The position numbers and the translations under genes were made by a program. The notes beneath the pieces were generated by a model. The model saw only the letters and a list, made by a program, of their open reading frames with translations. It ran no database searches and had not been told where the DNA came from. A DNA stretch of 18,607 bases from Micavibrio sp. UBA2705 (GTDB taxonomy: Bacteria; Pseudomonadota; Alphaproteobacteria; Micavibrionales; Micavibrionaceae): positions 1 through 18,607 of the forward strand of contig DELD01000060.1 in the NCBI GenBank assembly GCA_002354205.1, given 5' to 3'. Shown here one piece after another: positions 1 through 7,213 of the stretch (positions are counted from its first letter, which is position 1; each line of letters starts with the position of its first letter).

Positions 1-989
1 CGCGCGGCGAGATAAGCAAAGCCCTGCGCCTCTATTGCATCGCCATCATAATCAAGCATTTCTATCGGCAGGACGGGGCAATCTAATGCCATGGAAAGCT
101 GCTGCATTATAAACGTGTTATGCCGCCCGCCGCCGCAAACATAAACACTTTGTGTGGCGTCAATATGTTGGGCGATGCTGCGCACGGTAAATGCGCTAAG
201 GGTGGCAACCGCATCTTCTGTGCTGAGGCTATCTATCGTGCCTATATCCCATGCATCACGGTCGAGTGACTTTGGCGCTGGGCGCTGAAAATAGGGGGCG
301 CGTAGCCATTTATCTACGCAGGGCGTATTGATAGCACCAGATTTTGCAATGATACCACCCGTATCGTATTTGTTTCCGGTGGCTTTTAGAACGTAATCAT
401 CAATGAGCGCGTTTCCAGGCCCAGTATCGCAGGCGAATATCTCGCTATCCGCGACTCCGTTAATCTGCGTGATATTGCTGACCCCGCCAATATTCAAGAA
501 TGTTGTCGGCAGGGATAGCTTTTCTTTCAAGGCAATCGCGCGGTGGTAAAGCGGCAGCAGCGGCGCACCTTCGCCGCCATGGCGCACGTCGTCGCTGCGG
601 AAGTCATGAATAACATCAAGTCCTGTCTCGGCGGCGAGAAGCGCGGCATCGCCAATTTGCACCGTGATTCCATCGTCAGGGGCGTGGTAAATTGTTTGCC
701 CGTGAAAACCAATTGCATCAATCGCGATGTCATTGCGCGCTTTGAGGGTACGGACAAGCGCAGCATGGAACAGCGTCATATCATGTGCGGCATCTTGAAT
801 AAAATCCTGCGTAGCGTCGCGCTCCCCAAAGCAGCGGCGGAGCTTGTCTCGCAGCGCATCAGGATATTCAAGAGTGATAAGGTCGAGGGCTTCTATCTGT
901 GCGTGCCCATCTGTGCGCAGTATCGCGCCGTCAACGCCATCTAAAGAAGTGCCACTCATTAGGCCGATTATTGTATAAGTGCTTGGCAT
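1..989 (-). CDS. anmK: Anhydro-N-acetylmuramic acid kinase AnmK (3' end cut by window edge)
   Basis: AnmK phosphorylates and opens 1,6-anhydro-N-acetylmuramic acid released during peptidoglycan turnover, giving MurNAc-6-phosphate for cytoplasmic recycling. Translating the minus strand from the ATG at 989-987 gives 329 open codons to the edge; the family is usually about 370 residues, so roughly the last 40 are missing. Visible family motifs are the N-terminal GLMSGTSLDGVD (residues 9-20), GFHGQT (94-99), HGGEGAPL (137-144), NIGGVSNIT (166-174) and DTGPGNALID (188-197), which form the sugar-kinase-like ATP and substrate site. The start is supported by the match of the GLMSGTSLDG block to the usual N-terminus and by a weak purine run (GGGAAAA) just upstream. 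It diverges from tyrS across 72 bp. The slt gene at 2353-4407 makes the anhydromuropeptides that feed this enzyme. No frame breaks seen. Confidence 0.95.
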   Translation of the reverse strand, partial: MPSTYTIIGLMSGTSLDGVDGAILRTDGHAQIEALDLITLEYPDALRDKLRRCFGERDATQDFIQDAAHDMTLFHAALVRTLKARNDIAIDAIGFHGQTIYHAPDDGITVQIGDAALLAAETGLDVIHDFRSDDVRHGGEGAPLLPLYHRAIALKEKLSLPTTFLNIGGVSNITQINGVADSEIFACDTGPGNALIDDYVLKATGNKYDTGGIIAKSGAINTPCVDKWLRAPYFQRPAPKSLDRDAWDIGTIDSLSTEDAVATLSAFTVRSIAQHIDATQSVYVCGGGRHNTFIMQQLSMALDCPVLPIEMLDYDGDAIEAQGFAYLAA

Positions 990-1061
990 TTTTCCCGCGC
1001 TTTGTTAAATATCAATACAGTAATAAGTTTAGCACATATTAATGATGAAAGAATATACGTT
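990..1061. promoter_or_regulatory. Divergent intergenic region anmK/tyrS
   Basis: These 72 AT-rich bases separate the start codons of anmK (minus) and tyrS (plus), so they should carry promoters for both. I find no convincing -35/-10 pair at good spacing in either direction. Only a weak GAAAGA purine stretch precedes the tyrS ATG. No T-box or other recognisable leader is present. Confidence 0.4.
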
Positions 1062-2318
1062 ATGGCGCAATATAAGTCAGACTTTCTAAATGTTTTAGAG
1101 CAGCGTGGATTGATCCACCAAATATCTGATGCAGAAAACCTTGATAAGAAATTATCTGAAGGCATGCAAACGGCATATTGTGGCTTTGATGCGACCGCGA
1201 AATCACTCCATATCGGTAATTTGATTAGTATTATTATGCTGCATTGGTTTCAAGAATGCGGTCACCGCCCGCTTACGCTTATGGGCGGCGCAACGACAAT
1301 GCTTGGCGACCCGAGCGGTAAAGAAGAACAGCGTCAGTTAAAAACCAAGGAAGAAATTGACGGCAACATAGCCTCAATCAAAAAAGCCTTTGACGCATTT
1401 CTGACCTATGGTGATGGCGGCAATGGTGCGCAGATGGTGAATAACGCCGACTGGATGCTTGATTTCAAATATATAGACTTCCTTCGTGATTATGGCCGCC
1501 ACTTTTCTGTCAACCGTATGCTGACGATGGATAGCGTGAAATTGCGCCTAGAGCGCGAACAGCCGCTCAGCTTCCTTGAATTTAACTATATGATTTTACA
1601 GGCTTATGATTTTACCGAACTTAATAAACGCTACGGCACGTCTTTGCAGCTTGGCGGCTCTGATCAATGGGGGAATATGGTTGGCGGCATCGACCTTGGT
1701 CGACGCATTAATGGGGCTGAGCTTTTCGTTCTGACCTGTCCATTATTAACCAAAGCCAATGGCGAGAAAATGGGTAAATCTGTTGGCGGGGCGATTTGGC
1801 TCAATGATGACATGCTCAGTGCCTATGATTATTACCAGTTTTGGCGCAATTGCGATGATGCTGATTTATCAAAGCTTATCCGTATCTTTACCAAGCTGCC
1901 ATTAGAGGAAATTGCCAAGATTGACGCGCTTGAAGGCGCAGAAATGAACGAGGGCAAGAAAATCCTCGCTTATGAAGCAACCAAGTGGCTGCATGGCGTA
2001 CAGGCCGCCGATGATGCGCAGGAAACCGCGCGCAAAACTTTTGAACAAGGCGGCGCAGGCGATGATTTACCGCGCATTGAAGTCGCACGTGCAAAAGTTG
2101 AGGCGGGCGCAATCAGCGTCCTTGATGCATTCCAAGATACAGGGCTCGCAAGCTCTGGCGGCGAAGTCAAGCGCCTTATTAAAGGCGGCGGCGCACGCGT
2201 GAACGGTAAATCCGTTTCAGATATGGGCTATGTGATTTCGCTCTCAGATATGGATGGCGAGAATATCATTAAATTATCATCAGGCAAAAAACGTCACGCC
2301 TTGCTTGTCGTTGTGTAA
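1062..2318 (+). CDS. tyrS: Tyrosyl-tRNA synthetase TyrRS
   Basis: Class Ic aminoacyl-tRNA synthetase that activates tyrosine with ATP and charges tRNA-Tyr in the cytoplasm. The protein is 418 residues from the chosen ATG, the normal size for bacterial TyrRS. The class I signature HIGN is at residues 50-53 and the KMSKS-type loop reads KMGKS at 236-240. The tyrosine-binding segment LGGSDQWGNM lies between them. The C-terminus carries an S4-like RNA-binding domain (GGEVKRLIKGGGARVNGKSV). The open frame extends upstream to an ATG at 1002, but that 20-residue extension resembles nothing in the family, whereas MAQYKSDFL matches the usual alphaproteobacterial N-terminus, so 1062 is preferred. The Shine-Dalgarno is weak. 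It converges on slt with 34 bp between the stop codons. Confidence 0.96.
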   Translation: MAQYKSDFLNVLEQRGLIHQISDAENLDKKLSEGMQTAYCGFDATAKSLHIGNLISIIMLHWFQECGHRPLTLMGGATTMLGDPSGKEEQRQLKTKEEIDGNIASIKKAFDAFLTYGDGGNGAQMVNNADWMLDFKYIDFLRDYGRHFSVNRMLTMDSVKLRLEREQPLSFLEFNYMILQAYDFTELNKRYGTSLQLGGSDQWGNMVGGIDLGRRINGAELFVLTCPLLTKANGEKMGKSVGGAIWLNDDMLSAYDYYQFWRNCDDADLSKLIRIFTKLPLEEIAKIDALEGAEMNEGKKILAYEATKWLHGVQAADDAQETARKTFEQGGAGDDLPRIEVARAKVEAGAISVLDAFQDTGLASSGGEVKRLIKGGGARVNGKSVSDMGYVISLSDMDGENIIKLSSGKKRHALLVVV

Positions 2319-2348
2319 ACGCTGAATATGGATAAAAGCGAGAACTGA

Positions 2349-2367
2349 GCGTCTAATTATTAGACGC
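2349..2367. repeat. Perfect 19-bp palindrome at the tyrS/slt convergent junction
   Basis: GCGTCTAATTATTAGACGC has 9-bp arms around a single central T and includes the TAG stop codon of the lytic transglycosylase. Either transcript could fold it into an 8-bp stem with a 3-nt loop. It lies between convergent genes, where a bidirectional terminator would be expected, but neither side shows a T-run. It could also be an mRNA 3'-end stabiliser. Confidence 0.5.
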
Positions 2368-4407
2368 AACGTCGAATGGTAGGTCGCTGTCGAGCTGCAC
2401 ATAGCGTGCCCAGCTGCCGCTAGCGACGCTGTCGAGTGATGGGGTGTCTTGGTTCATGCGCTGACGGTAAATCCATAAATTGCGCATGACGCGTTCTACG
2501 AAGCTGCGTGTTTCTGAAAGCGGAATAAGTTCAACGAATAATAACGGGTCTTCAATATCCGCATATTGATTTTTCCACTTACGCAAATTACCAGGGCCTG
2601 CATTATAGGCAATCGCCAAAGAAAACAGATCATTTGAAATGGATGATTGTGAGATAAGCTGCTGAATATATTTCTGGCCGATCTCTAAATTTTCTTTCGG
2701 GTCTTTTAATAAATAGCGCCCAAGCTTGCCGCCATAGCTTTTATCGCCGGCAACATAGCTCGCTGTGCGCGGCATAAGCTGCATAAGGCCTGTTGCACCG
2801 CTTGGGTTTTCAGCCGTTGGGTTAAATTCTGATTCTTGGCGGATGAAAGCGTGAATAAGTGCTTTATCCATTTGATAGCCGCCCTTAGGCTCCCAACCAC
2901 CAACGGGATAGAGCGCGGCATCATAAAGCTTACCATCGGCTGTTTTATAGGTGTTGCCAAAACGTAGTGCAAAAGAAGCGAGGCCGTTATTTAGCGCATA
3001 AGCAAGCATAGCTTCCTGCAATGCAGGGTTAGCGCCTGGATAAACTTGGCGAAACTCTAATTCGGCTAAATGATGCTGTCCGCTTTCGACCAATGCCATA
3101 GCGCGGTTTGTACTTGGGATCTTCATCAAAATGGATTTATGCGCATTTGTATATTTCGGCGCTTGCCAGTTAAAGCTTGCCAAGGCGTTCTGCCCCAAGG
3201 CGCGTGCGGCGATAAGGCCGTAAAATGTGCGCGGGTGCTGCGCGGCGTTAATCAGCCATTTTTTATGATTAGTGCTGTTGCGTAATTCTTTGTAACTCCG
3301 CGCCGCCCAATATGCGCTGGCAGATTGCAGCCAACCATTGGCATATTTTGAACTTGATGTACCTGCGAAATAATTTGCGGCGGCAATATAATCGCCCTTC
3401 ATCCATGCGCTTAAACCCGCAACCCAGCCCGCTAGTGGCACAGCGTCGCGTGATCTATCCCATGCAGCCTTTGCTTGCGTGAGGGCATCTTGTGGCTTGC
3501 CTTCATATAAATAAGACGCAGCAATGCGTGCTGTTAAAGTGTCTTGCTCAGCGTCGCTCATATATTGCGTGGCGCTTGCACCTTTAAGTACGGATAAAGC
3601 TTGCGTTGGTTGGCCTTTGGATAAGTGACGCGTAATTGAACGTTCTAAAGTGCGCACGCTGCGGCTTTGTTGTGTGCTGCGCTTTTTGTAAGGCGGGTGC
3701 GAAGCGTTCTCTGTCAGTATATGTTCCAATGAGCCACGCATTTTTCGCGCTGTTTTCGGGCGCTCTATCCCTGCTGTGAAATCTTTCGGCTTGCGAATAT
3801 TTGCCAGCTTATAAAGGTCTTTGGCATTAGGATGGTCTGCGTAGTTATCAAGCCAATAAGCAAGTTCATCAAAGCGTGATTGATATTTCGTTGGGTGCAT
3901 ATAACGCTGCTGCATGACATGCCCCATTAATTTATTGTTATCTAGCTGTGCTATAAGCGCATCCGCATCCTGCCAGCGTCCAGATTTTTGATATTCAAAA
4001 ATACGGTTGTAACGGCGGCGGTCATTTTGGCTTAATGATTCTAATTCTTTATGCGTGCTCTTTTTTTGCGCTTGTTTGCTTATGGCGGGCGAGCGTTTAA
4101 CAGGGCGCAGCGTCTGAGTTGCCTTTGACATGAGCTTTGGCCGCGCGGCTGTATCAGCCATCGCCCCCATATGGGCAAAAATAACTGATTTGTATAATAC
4201 ATCAGGGCGAGATTGCGGACGTGTAATAGCGCCACCCTGTTGTGCAGGGGCGTTATTGTCTAGGCTAACAGATGTCATCAACTCTGGGCGCGCCTTTGGT
4301 ATTATTGTAGGGGATGCCATTATGGTCTGTGAGAACACTATAAGTGTACATATAGCCATAAGCGCCACTACAAGGGCACGTCCGAGGACGCTGTATTTTC
4401 TTTGCAT
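2353..4407 (-). CDS. slt: Soluble lytic murein transglycosylase (Slt70-like)
   Basis: Periplasmic enzyme that cleaves the MurNAc-GlcNAc bond of peptidoglycan non-hydrolytically, leaving 1,6-anhydro-MurNAc ends. From the ATG at 4407 it is 684 residues. An N-terminal signal sequence (basic MQRKYSVLGR, then a hydrophobic run) is followed by a low-complexity basic/proline region and a long helical part typical of the Slt superhelical domain. The C-terminal SLT domain (about 505-645) contains the catalytic Glu525 in RQESEFNP, then GATGLMQLMPRTA and AYNAGPGNLRKW. The frame stays open to a TTG at 4425, but neither start has a clear Shine-Dalgarno; the ATG gives a cleaner signal peptide. It lies 112 bp downstream of the uracil-DNA glycosylase gene on the same strand. 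It should be exported by Sec. Functional pairing with anmK is an inference from pathway. Confidence 0.93.
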   Translation of the reverse strand: MQRKYSVLGRALVVALMAICTLIVFSQTIMASPTIIPKARPELMTSVSLDNNAPAQQGGAITRPQSRPDVLYKSVIFAHMGAMADTAARPKLMSKATQTLRPVKRSPAISKQAQKKSTHKELESLSQNDRRRYNRIFEYQKSGRWQDADALIAQLDNNKLMGHVMQQRYMHPTKYQSRFDELAYWLDNYADHPNAKDLYKLANIRKPKDFTAGIERPKTARKMRGSLEHILTENASHPPYKKRSTQQSRSVRTLERSITRHLSKGQPTQALSVLKGASATQYMSDAEQDTLTARIAASYLYEGKPQDALTQAKAAWDRSRDAVPLAGWVAGLSAWMKGDYIAAANYFAGTSSSKYANGWLQSASAYWAARSYKELRNSTNHKKWLINAAQHPRTFYGLIAARALGQNALASFNWQAPKYTNAHKSILMKIPSTNRAMALVESGQHHLAELEFRQVYPGANPALQEAMLAYALNNGLASFALRFGNTYKTADGKLYDAALYPVGGWEPKGGYQMDKALIHAFIRQESEFNPTAENPSGATGLMQLMPRTASYVAGDKSYGGKLGRYLLKDPKENLEIGQKYIQQLISQSSISNDLFSLAIAYNAGPGNLRKWKNQYADIEDPLLFVELIPLSETRSFVERVMRNLWIYRQRMNQDTPSLDSVASGSWARYVQLDSDLPFDVASNN

Positions 4408-4519
4408 GAGCAGAGTTTTACGCAAAAAAAACGCCGCTGTCCAGCTTTATCCGCAAAGCCTTTGAAATGCTGCACTAATTTGTCGTTGTGGGGACAGGTG
4501 GTGGGGGCGTATTTTGATG
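4408..4519. other. Intergenic spacer between udg and slt
   Basis: This 112-bp gap should hold the slt leader and perhaps a promoter. Read on the minus strand it has an early C-rich block (the complement is a G-rich run at 4490-4507) and a run of eight T at 4431-4424 shortly before the slt start. The T-run is not preceded by a stable stem, so I do not call a terminator. No convincing sigma-70 promoter seen. Confidence 0.35.
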
Positions 4520-5389
4520 TTATTTGAGGGTGTTAAGCTTGCTTTTAATCGCAAGTATATCTTGCCAAAAAAGCTTTTTATTTTTCGCAGACCCTGCCAA
4601 GGCAGAAGGGTGGAAGCTCGGCATAATCAAATAATCATCTGCGGTGTCGGGATCATTGGCAAATTTAAGCGTCTGCCAATTGCCGCGCAGCTTATTGATG
4701 TTGGTTTTGCATTCTAACATGGTTTTACATGCCGTATTACCAAGCAAAAGCACGATTTTTGGCTGGGCGAGCGCAATGTGTTTTTCAAGGAAGATTCGGC
4801 TGACGGCAATTTCGCTGGCTTGTGGGCTGCGATTACCGGGCAGACGCCAATTAAGTAGGCTGCTCATATAAACGCTACCTTTGTTATCACTTGCTTGGCT
4901 CTCTAGGCCGATGCCTTGCAGCGCGTAATCAAGAATTTGCCGTGCGCTACCTGCAAAAGGTTGACCACTTATATCTTCGTCATTTTGTGGGATTTCATTG
5001 ATAATCATTAGCGGTGCATCAGGGTTGCCTTCGGCAAAAACGATGTTCGATGCGGTTTTTTGTATGCTAAGCCCATCAAATTTAGAAATAACGGTCTTTA
5101 ACGCGGCGATGCTGTCAACATTTTCAAGCGCTTTGTGCGCAGCGGCGATTAATTCTGATTTACCAAGCGGCGCAGCGCTATCTTCATCATCAAATGATGC
5201 GTCAGCTGCGGGTATTTCTATTTGCGGCAAAGGGCGCGGTGCGGGATTGTTTATTGATAATGGGGCTTGATTACCCCATTGATACATGTCTTCAGCGCCA
5301 TCGGCGCAAAAGTCGCGTACACCGCTATCGATGTGAAATTCTAAAGCGCTAATTAAGGCGGCTTGTTCTATGGCTATTGCATCGGACAT
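4520..5389 (-). CDS. Uracil-DNA glycosylase, family-4-like, lacking Fe-S cysteines
   Basis: The C-terminal part (about 95-289) aligns with family 4 uracil-DNA glycosylases, which remove uracil from DNA in base-excision repair. Matching elements are the EGNPDAPLMI strand, motif 1 as NEIPQ (131-135; family GEAPG, Glu kept), SGQPFAGSARQIL (141-153), LPGNR (183-187), KLRGNW (233-238) and the C-terminal motif SFHPSAL (258-264). Family 4 enzymes normally hold a 4Fe-4S cluster through four Cys; here the equivalent places read FDGLSI, SLLNWRLPG and AVSRIF, with no Cys. The first 95 residues are a less conserved extension. 289 residues is longer than the compact thermophilic enzymes. The start ATG (5389) has no obvious Shine-Dalgarno. 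Membership is clear; activity without the cluster is uncertain. Confidence 0.82.
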   Translation of the reverse strand: MSDAIAIEQAALISALEFHIDSGVRDFCADGAEDMYQWGNQAPLSINNPAPRPLPQIEIPAADASFDDEDSAAPLGKSELIAAAHKALENVDSIAALKTVISKFDGLSIQKTASNIVFAEGNPDAPLMIINEIPQNDEDISGQPFAGSARQILDYALQGIGLESQASDNKGSVYMSSLLNWRLPGNRSPQASEIAVSRIFLEKHIALAQPKIVLLLGNTACKTMLECKTNINKLRGNWQTLKFANDPDTADDYLIMPSFHPSALAGSAKNKKLFWQDILAIKSKLNTLK

Positions 5390-5425
5390 GTTTAAACAAA
5401 AAATTTATAAATTCAGCATAGGGAT

Positions 5426-5453
5426 ATTGTTATTTATAGGGTAGAATAACAAT
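5426..5453. promoter_or_regulatory. Operator-like inverted repeat upstream of etfQO
   Basis: Perfect 9-bp arms ATTGTTATT (5426-5434) and AATAACAAT (5445-5453) flank a 10-nt centre. The site sits in the 93-bp AT-rich gap between the divergent udg and etfQO starts, 29 bp before the etfQO ATG. Size and position fit a dimeric repressor site controlling etfQO or both genes. The regulator is not identifiable. A leader hairpin is an alternative. Confidence 0.4.
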
Positions 5454-5482
5454 CCAAGACAAGTAAAAACAAGGAAATATAC

Positions 5483-7144
5483 ATGGTTGATTCAATGCCT
5501 TCTCTTCGCTCTGATCGTGAATCGATGCCTTATGATGTTGTGATTATTGGCGCGGGGCCTTCTGGCCTGTCATGCGCAATACGTTTGATGCAAAAGGCGC
5601 AAGAAGAGGGCAAAGAGATTTCAGTCTGCGTTCTTGAAAAGGGCGCGGAAATTGGTGCGCATATTTTATCTGGCGCAGTATTTGAGCCGCGCGCTTTAAA
5701 TGAACTGATTCCCGATTGGCAGGAAAAAGGCGCGCCATTAAAGGTCGCGGTCAAAAAAGACAGCTTCCATTTCTTTACCAAAACAAAATCATTCAGGCTG
5801 CCAACGCCGCCGCAAATGAAAAATCATGGCAATTATATTATTTCCCTTGGCAATTTGTGCCGCTGGCTTGGCGAGCAGGCCGAGGCGCTGGGCGTTGAAA
5901 TTTTCCCCGGTTTCGCCGCCGCGGAAGTGCTTTATAATGATGATGGCGCAGTTGTTGGCGTTGCCACAGGTGATATGGGCATTGATGCTGAGGGCAATAA
6001 GACGGATATGTTTGAACCGGGCATGGAGCTACATGCAAAAACAACAATTTTCGCTGAGGGTTGCCATGGATCACTGACCAAAACACTTATCGAAAAATAT
6101 GATTTGCGTAAAGATTGCGACCCGCAAACTTACGGCCTTGGCATAAAAGAAATTTGGCGCATTGCACCTGAAAAACATGATGAGGGCAGCACAATGCATA
6201 GTATTGGCTGGCCGATGGATACGAAAACTTATGGCGGCTCATGGCTCTACCATATGGAAGATAATCAAATCTCGATTGGCTTCGTCGTTGGACTTGACTA
6301 TCAAAACACCTATTTATCACCCTTTGAAGAAATGCAGCGTTTTAAGCATCACCCAAAGGTCAAAGCTTTATTAGAAGGCGGCGAGCGTCTGTCTTATGGC
6401 GCAAAAACACTTGTTGAGGGCGGTTATCAGTCTTTGCCGAAACTCACTTTCCCTGGCGGCATGTTGATTGGTGATACGGCGGGGCTGCTCAATGTGCCAA
6501 AGATCAAAGGCAACCATACGGCAATGAAATCCGGCATGGTCGCAGCGGAATCTGTATTCGACCTGCTTGCAGATGGCGAAGTGGGGTACGGCGCAGAATG
6601 TGCGGATTATGAAACCGCGTTAAAGCAAAGCTGGGTCTATAAAGAACTTCATAAGGTGCGTAATATCAGGCCTGCTTTTGTCAACGGGCTGTGGTTTGGG
6701 TTTTTCCACGCAGCGTTCCAGACCTTTGGTGGTTGGCTGCTGCCTTATACTTTAAAAAACCATGCCGATCATGCGCAGCTTAAAACTGCGGATCAATGCG
6801 CAAAAATTAACTATCCTGCGCCTGATGGTAAAATTAGTTTTGACCGTCTATCTAGCGTTTATCTTTCTGGTACAAATCATGCCGAGCAGCAACCTGTGCA
6901 TTTAAAGCTGAAAGATAAAAACGTACCTATTGGCGAAAATCTGCCAAAATATGATGAACCTGCGCAAAGATATTGCCCCGCAGCGGTATATGAAGTGCTT
7001 GAGGATGATAAGGGCGCGCCATATTTTCAAATTAACGCCCAAAACTGCGTCCATTGTAAAACATGTGATATTAAAGACCCTGCCCAGAATATTGACTGGG
7101 TTACGCCGCAAGGTGGCGATGGACCTAAATATCCAAATATGTAA
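5483..7144 (+). CDS. etfQO: Electron-transfer flavoprotein:ubiquinone oxidoreductase (ETF-QO)
   Basis: Membrane-associated flavo-iron-sulfur protein that passes electrons from reduced ETF (from fatty-acid and amino-acid dehydrogenases) to ubiquinone. The 553 residues match the family length. An FAD-binding dinucleotide fold starts at VVIIGAGPSGLSCA (19-32). The second conserved block GGMLIGDTAGLLNVPKIKG lies near 330-350. A C-terminal ferredoxin-like domain supplies four cluster ligands: Cys498 (in RYCPA) and Cys522, Cys525 and Cys528 (in NCVHCKTCDIKDP). The start has a good Shine-Dalgarno, AAGGA at 5471-5475, seven bases before the ATG. No ETF alpha or beta subunit gene is in the window, so partners lie elsewhere. 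Possibly regulated through the inverted repeat at 5426-5453. The next gene follows after 69 bp. Confidence 0.96.
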   Translation: MVDSMPSLRSDRESMPYDVVIIGAGPSGLSCAIRLMQKAQEEGKEISVCVLEKGAEIGAHILSGAVFEPRALNELIPDWQEKGAPLKVAVKKDSFHFFTKTKSFRLPTPPQMKNHGNYIISLGNLCRWLGEQAEALGVEIFPGFAAAEVLYNDDGAVVGVATGDMGIDAEGNKTDMFEPGMELHAKTTIFAEGCHGSLTKTLIEKYDLRKDCDPQTYGLGIKEIWRIAPEKHDEGSTMHSIGWPMDTKTYGGSWLYHMEDNQISIGFVVGLDYQNTYLSPFEEMQRFKHHPKVKALLEGGERLSYGAKTLVEGGYQSLPKLTFPGGMLIGDTAGLLNVPKIKGNHTAMKSGMVAAESVFDLLADGEVGYGAECADYETALKQSWVYKELHKVRNIRPAFVNGLWFGFFHAAFQTFGGWLLPYTLKNHADHAQLKTADQCAKINYPAPDGKISFDRLSSVYLSGTNHAEQQPVHLKLKDKNVPIGENLPKYDEPAQRYCPAAVYEVLEDDKGAPYFQINAQNCVHCKTCDIKDPAQNIDWVTPQGGDGPKYPNM

Positions 7145-7185
7145 GCGCAGATAAATATTGAATTTGCATTGAAACAAGTCTTTTA

Positions 7186-7194
7186 TGCTATACT
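7186..7194 (+). promoter_or_regulatory. Extended -10 promoter for the TPR gene
   Basis: TGC TATACT fits the extended -10 pattern TGnTATAAT with one mismatch in the hexamer. A possible -35, TTGCAT at 7164-7169, lies 19 bp upstream, so recognition would rest mainly on the extended -10. Transcription would start near 7200, only a few bases before the AGAAGGA ribosome site at 7204-7210, giving a very short leader. Prediction from pattern only. Confidence 0.42.
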
Positions 7195-7213
7195 TAGCTA
7201 AGCAGAAGGAAAA

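Noticed and set aside
543..944. 133-codon plus-strand open frame
   Set aside because: It lies antisense to anmK, whose minus-strand translation shows continuous family motifs; the plus-strand product resembles nothing.
1002..1061. N-terminal extension of tyrS from the ATG at 1002
   Set aside because: The extra 20 residues do not match TyrRS N-termini and no ribosome site precedes the codon; MAQYKSDFL at 1062 fits.
4408..4425. TTG start at 4425 for the lytic transglycosylase
   Set aside because: No Shine-Dalgarno for it, and the ATG at 4407 gives a compact standard signal peptide. Not fully excluded.
4424..4431. Run of eight T on the minus strand as an intrinsic terminator after udg
   Set aside because: No stable GC-rich stem precedes it; the nearest pairings are only 3-4 bp.
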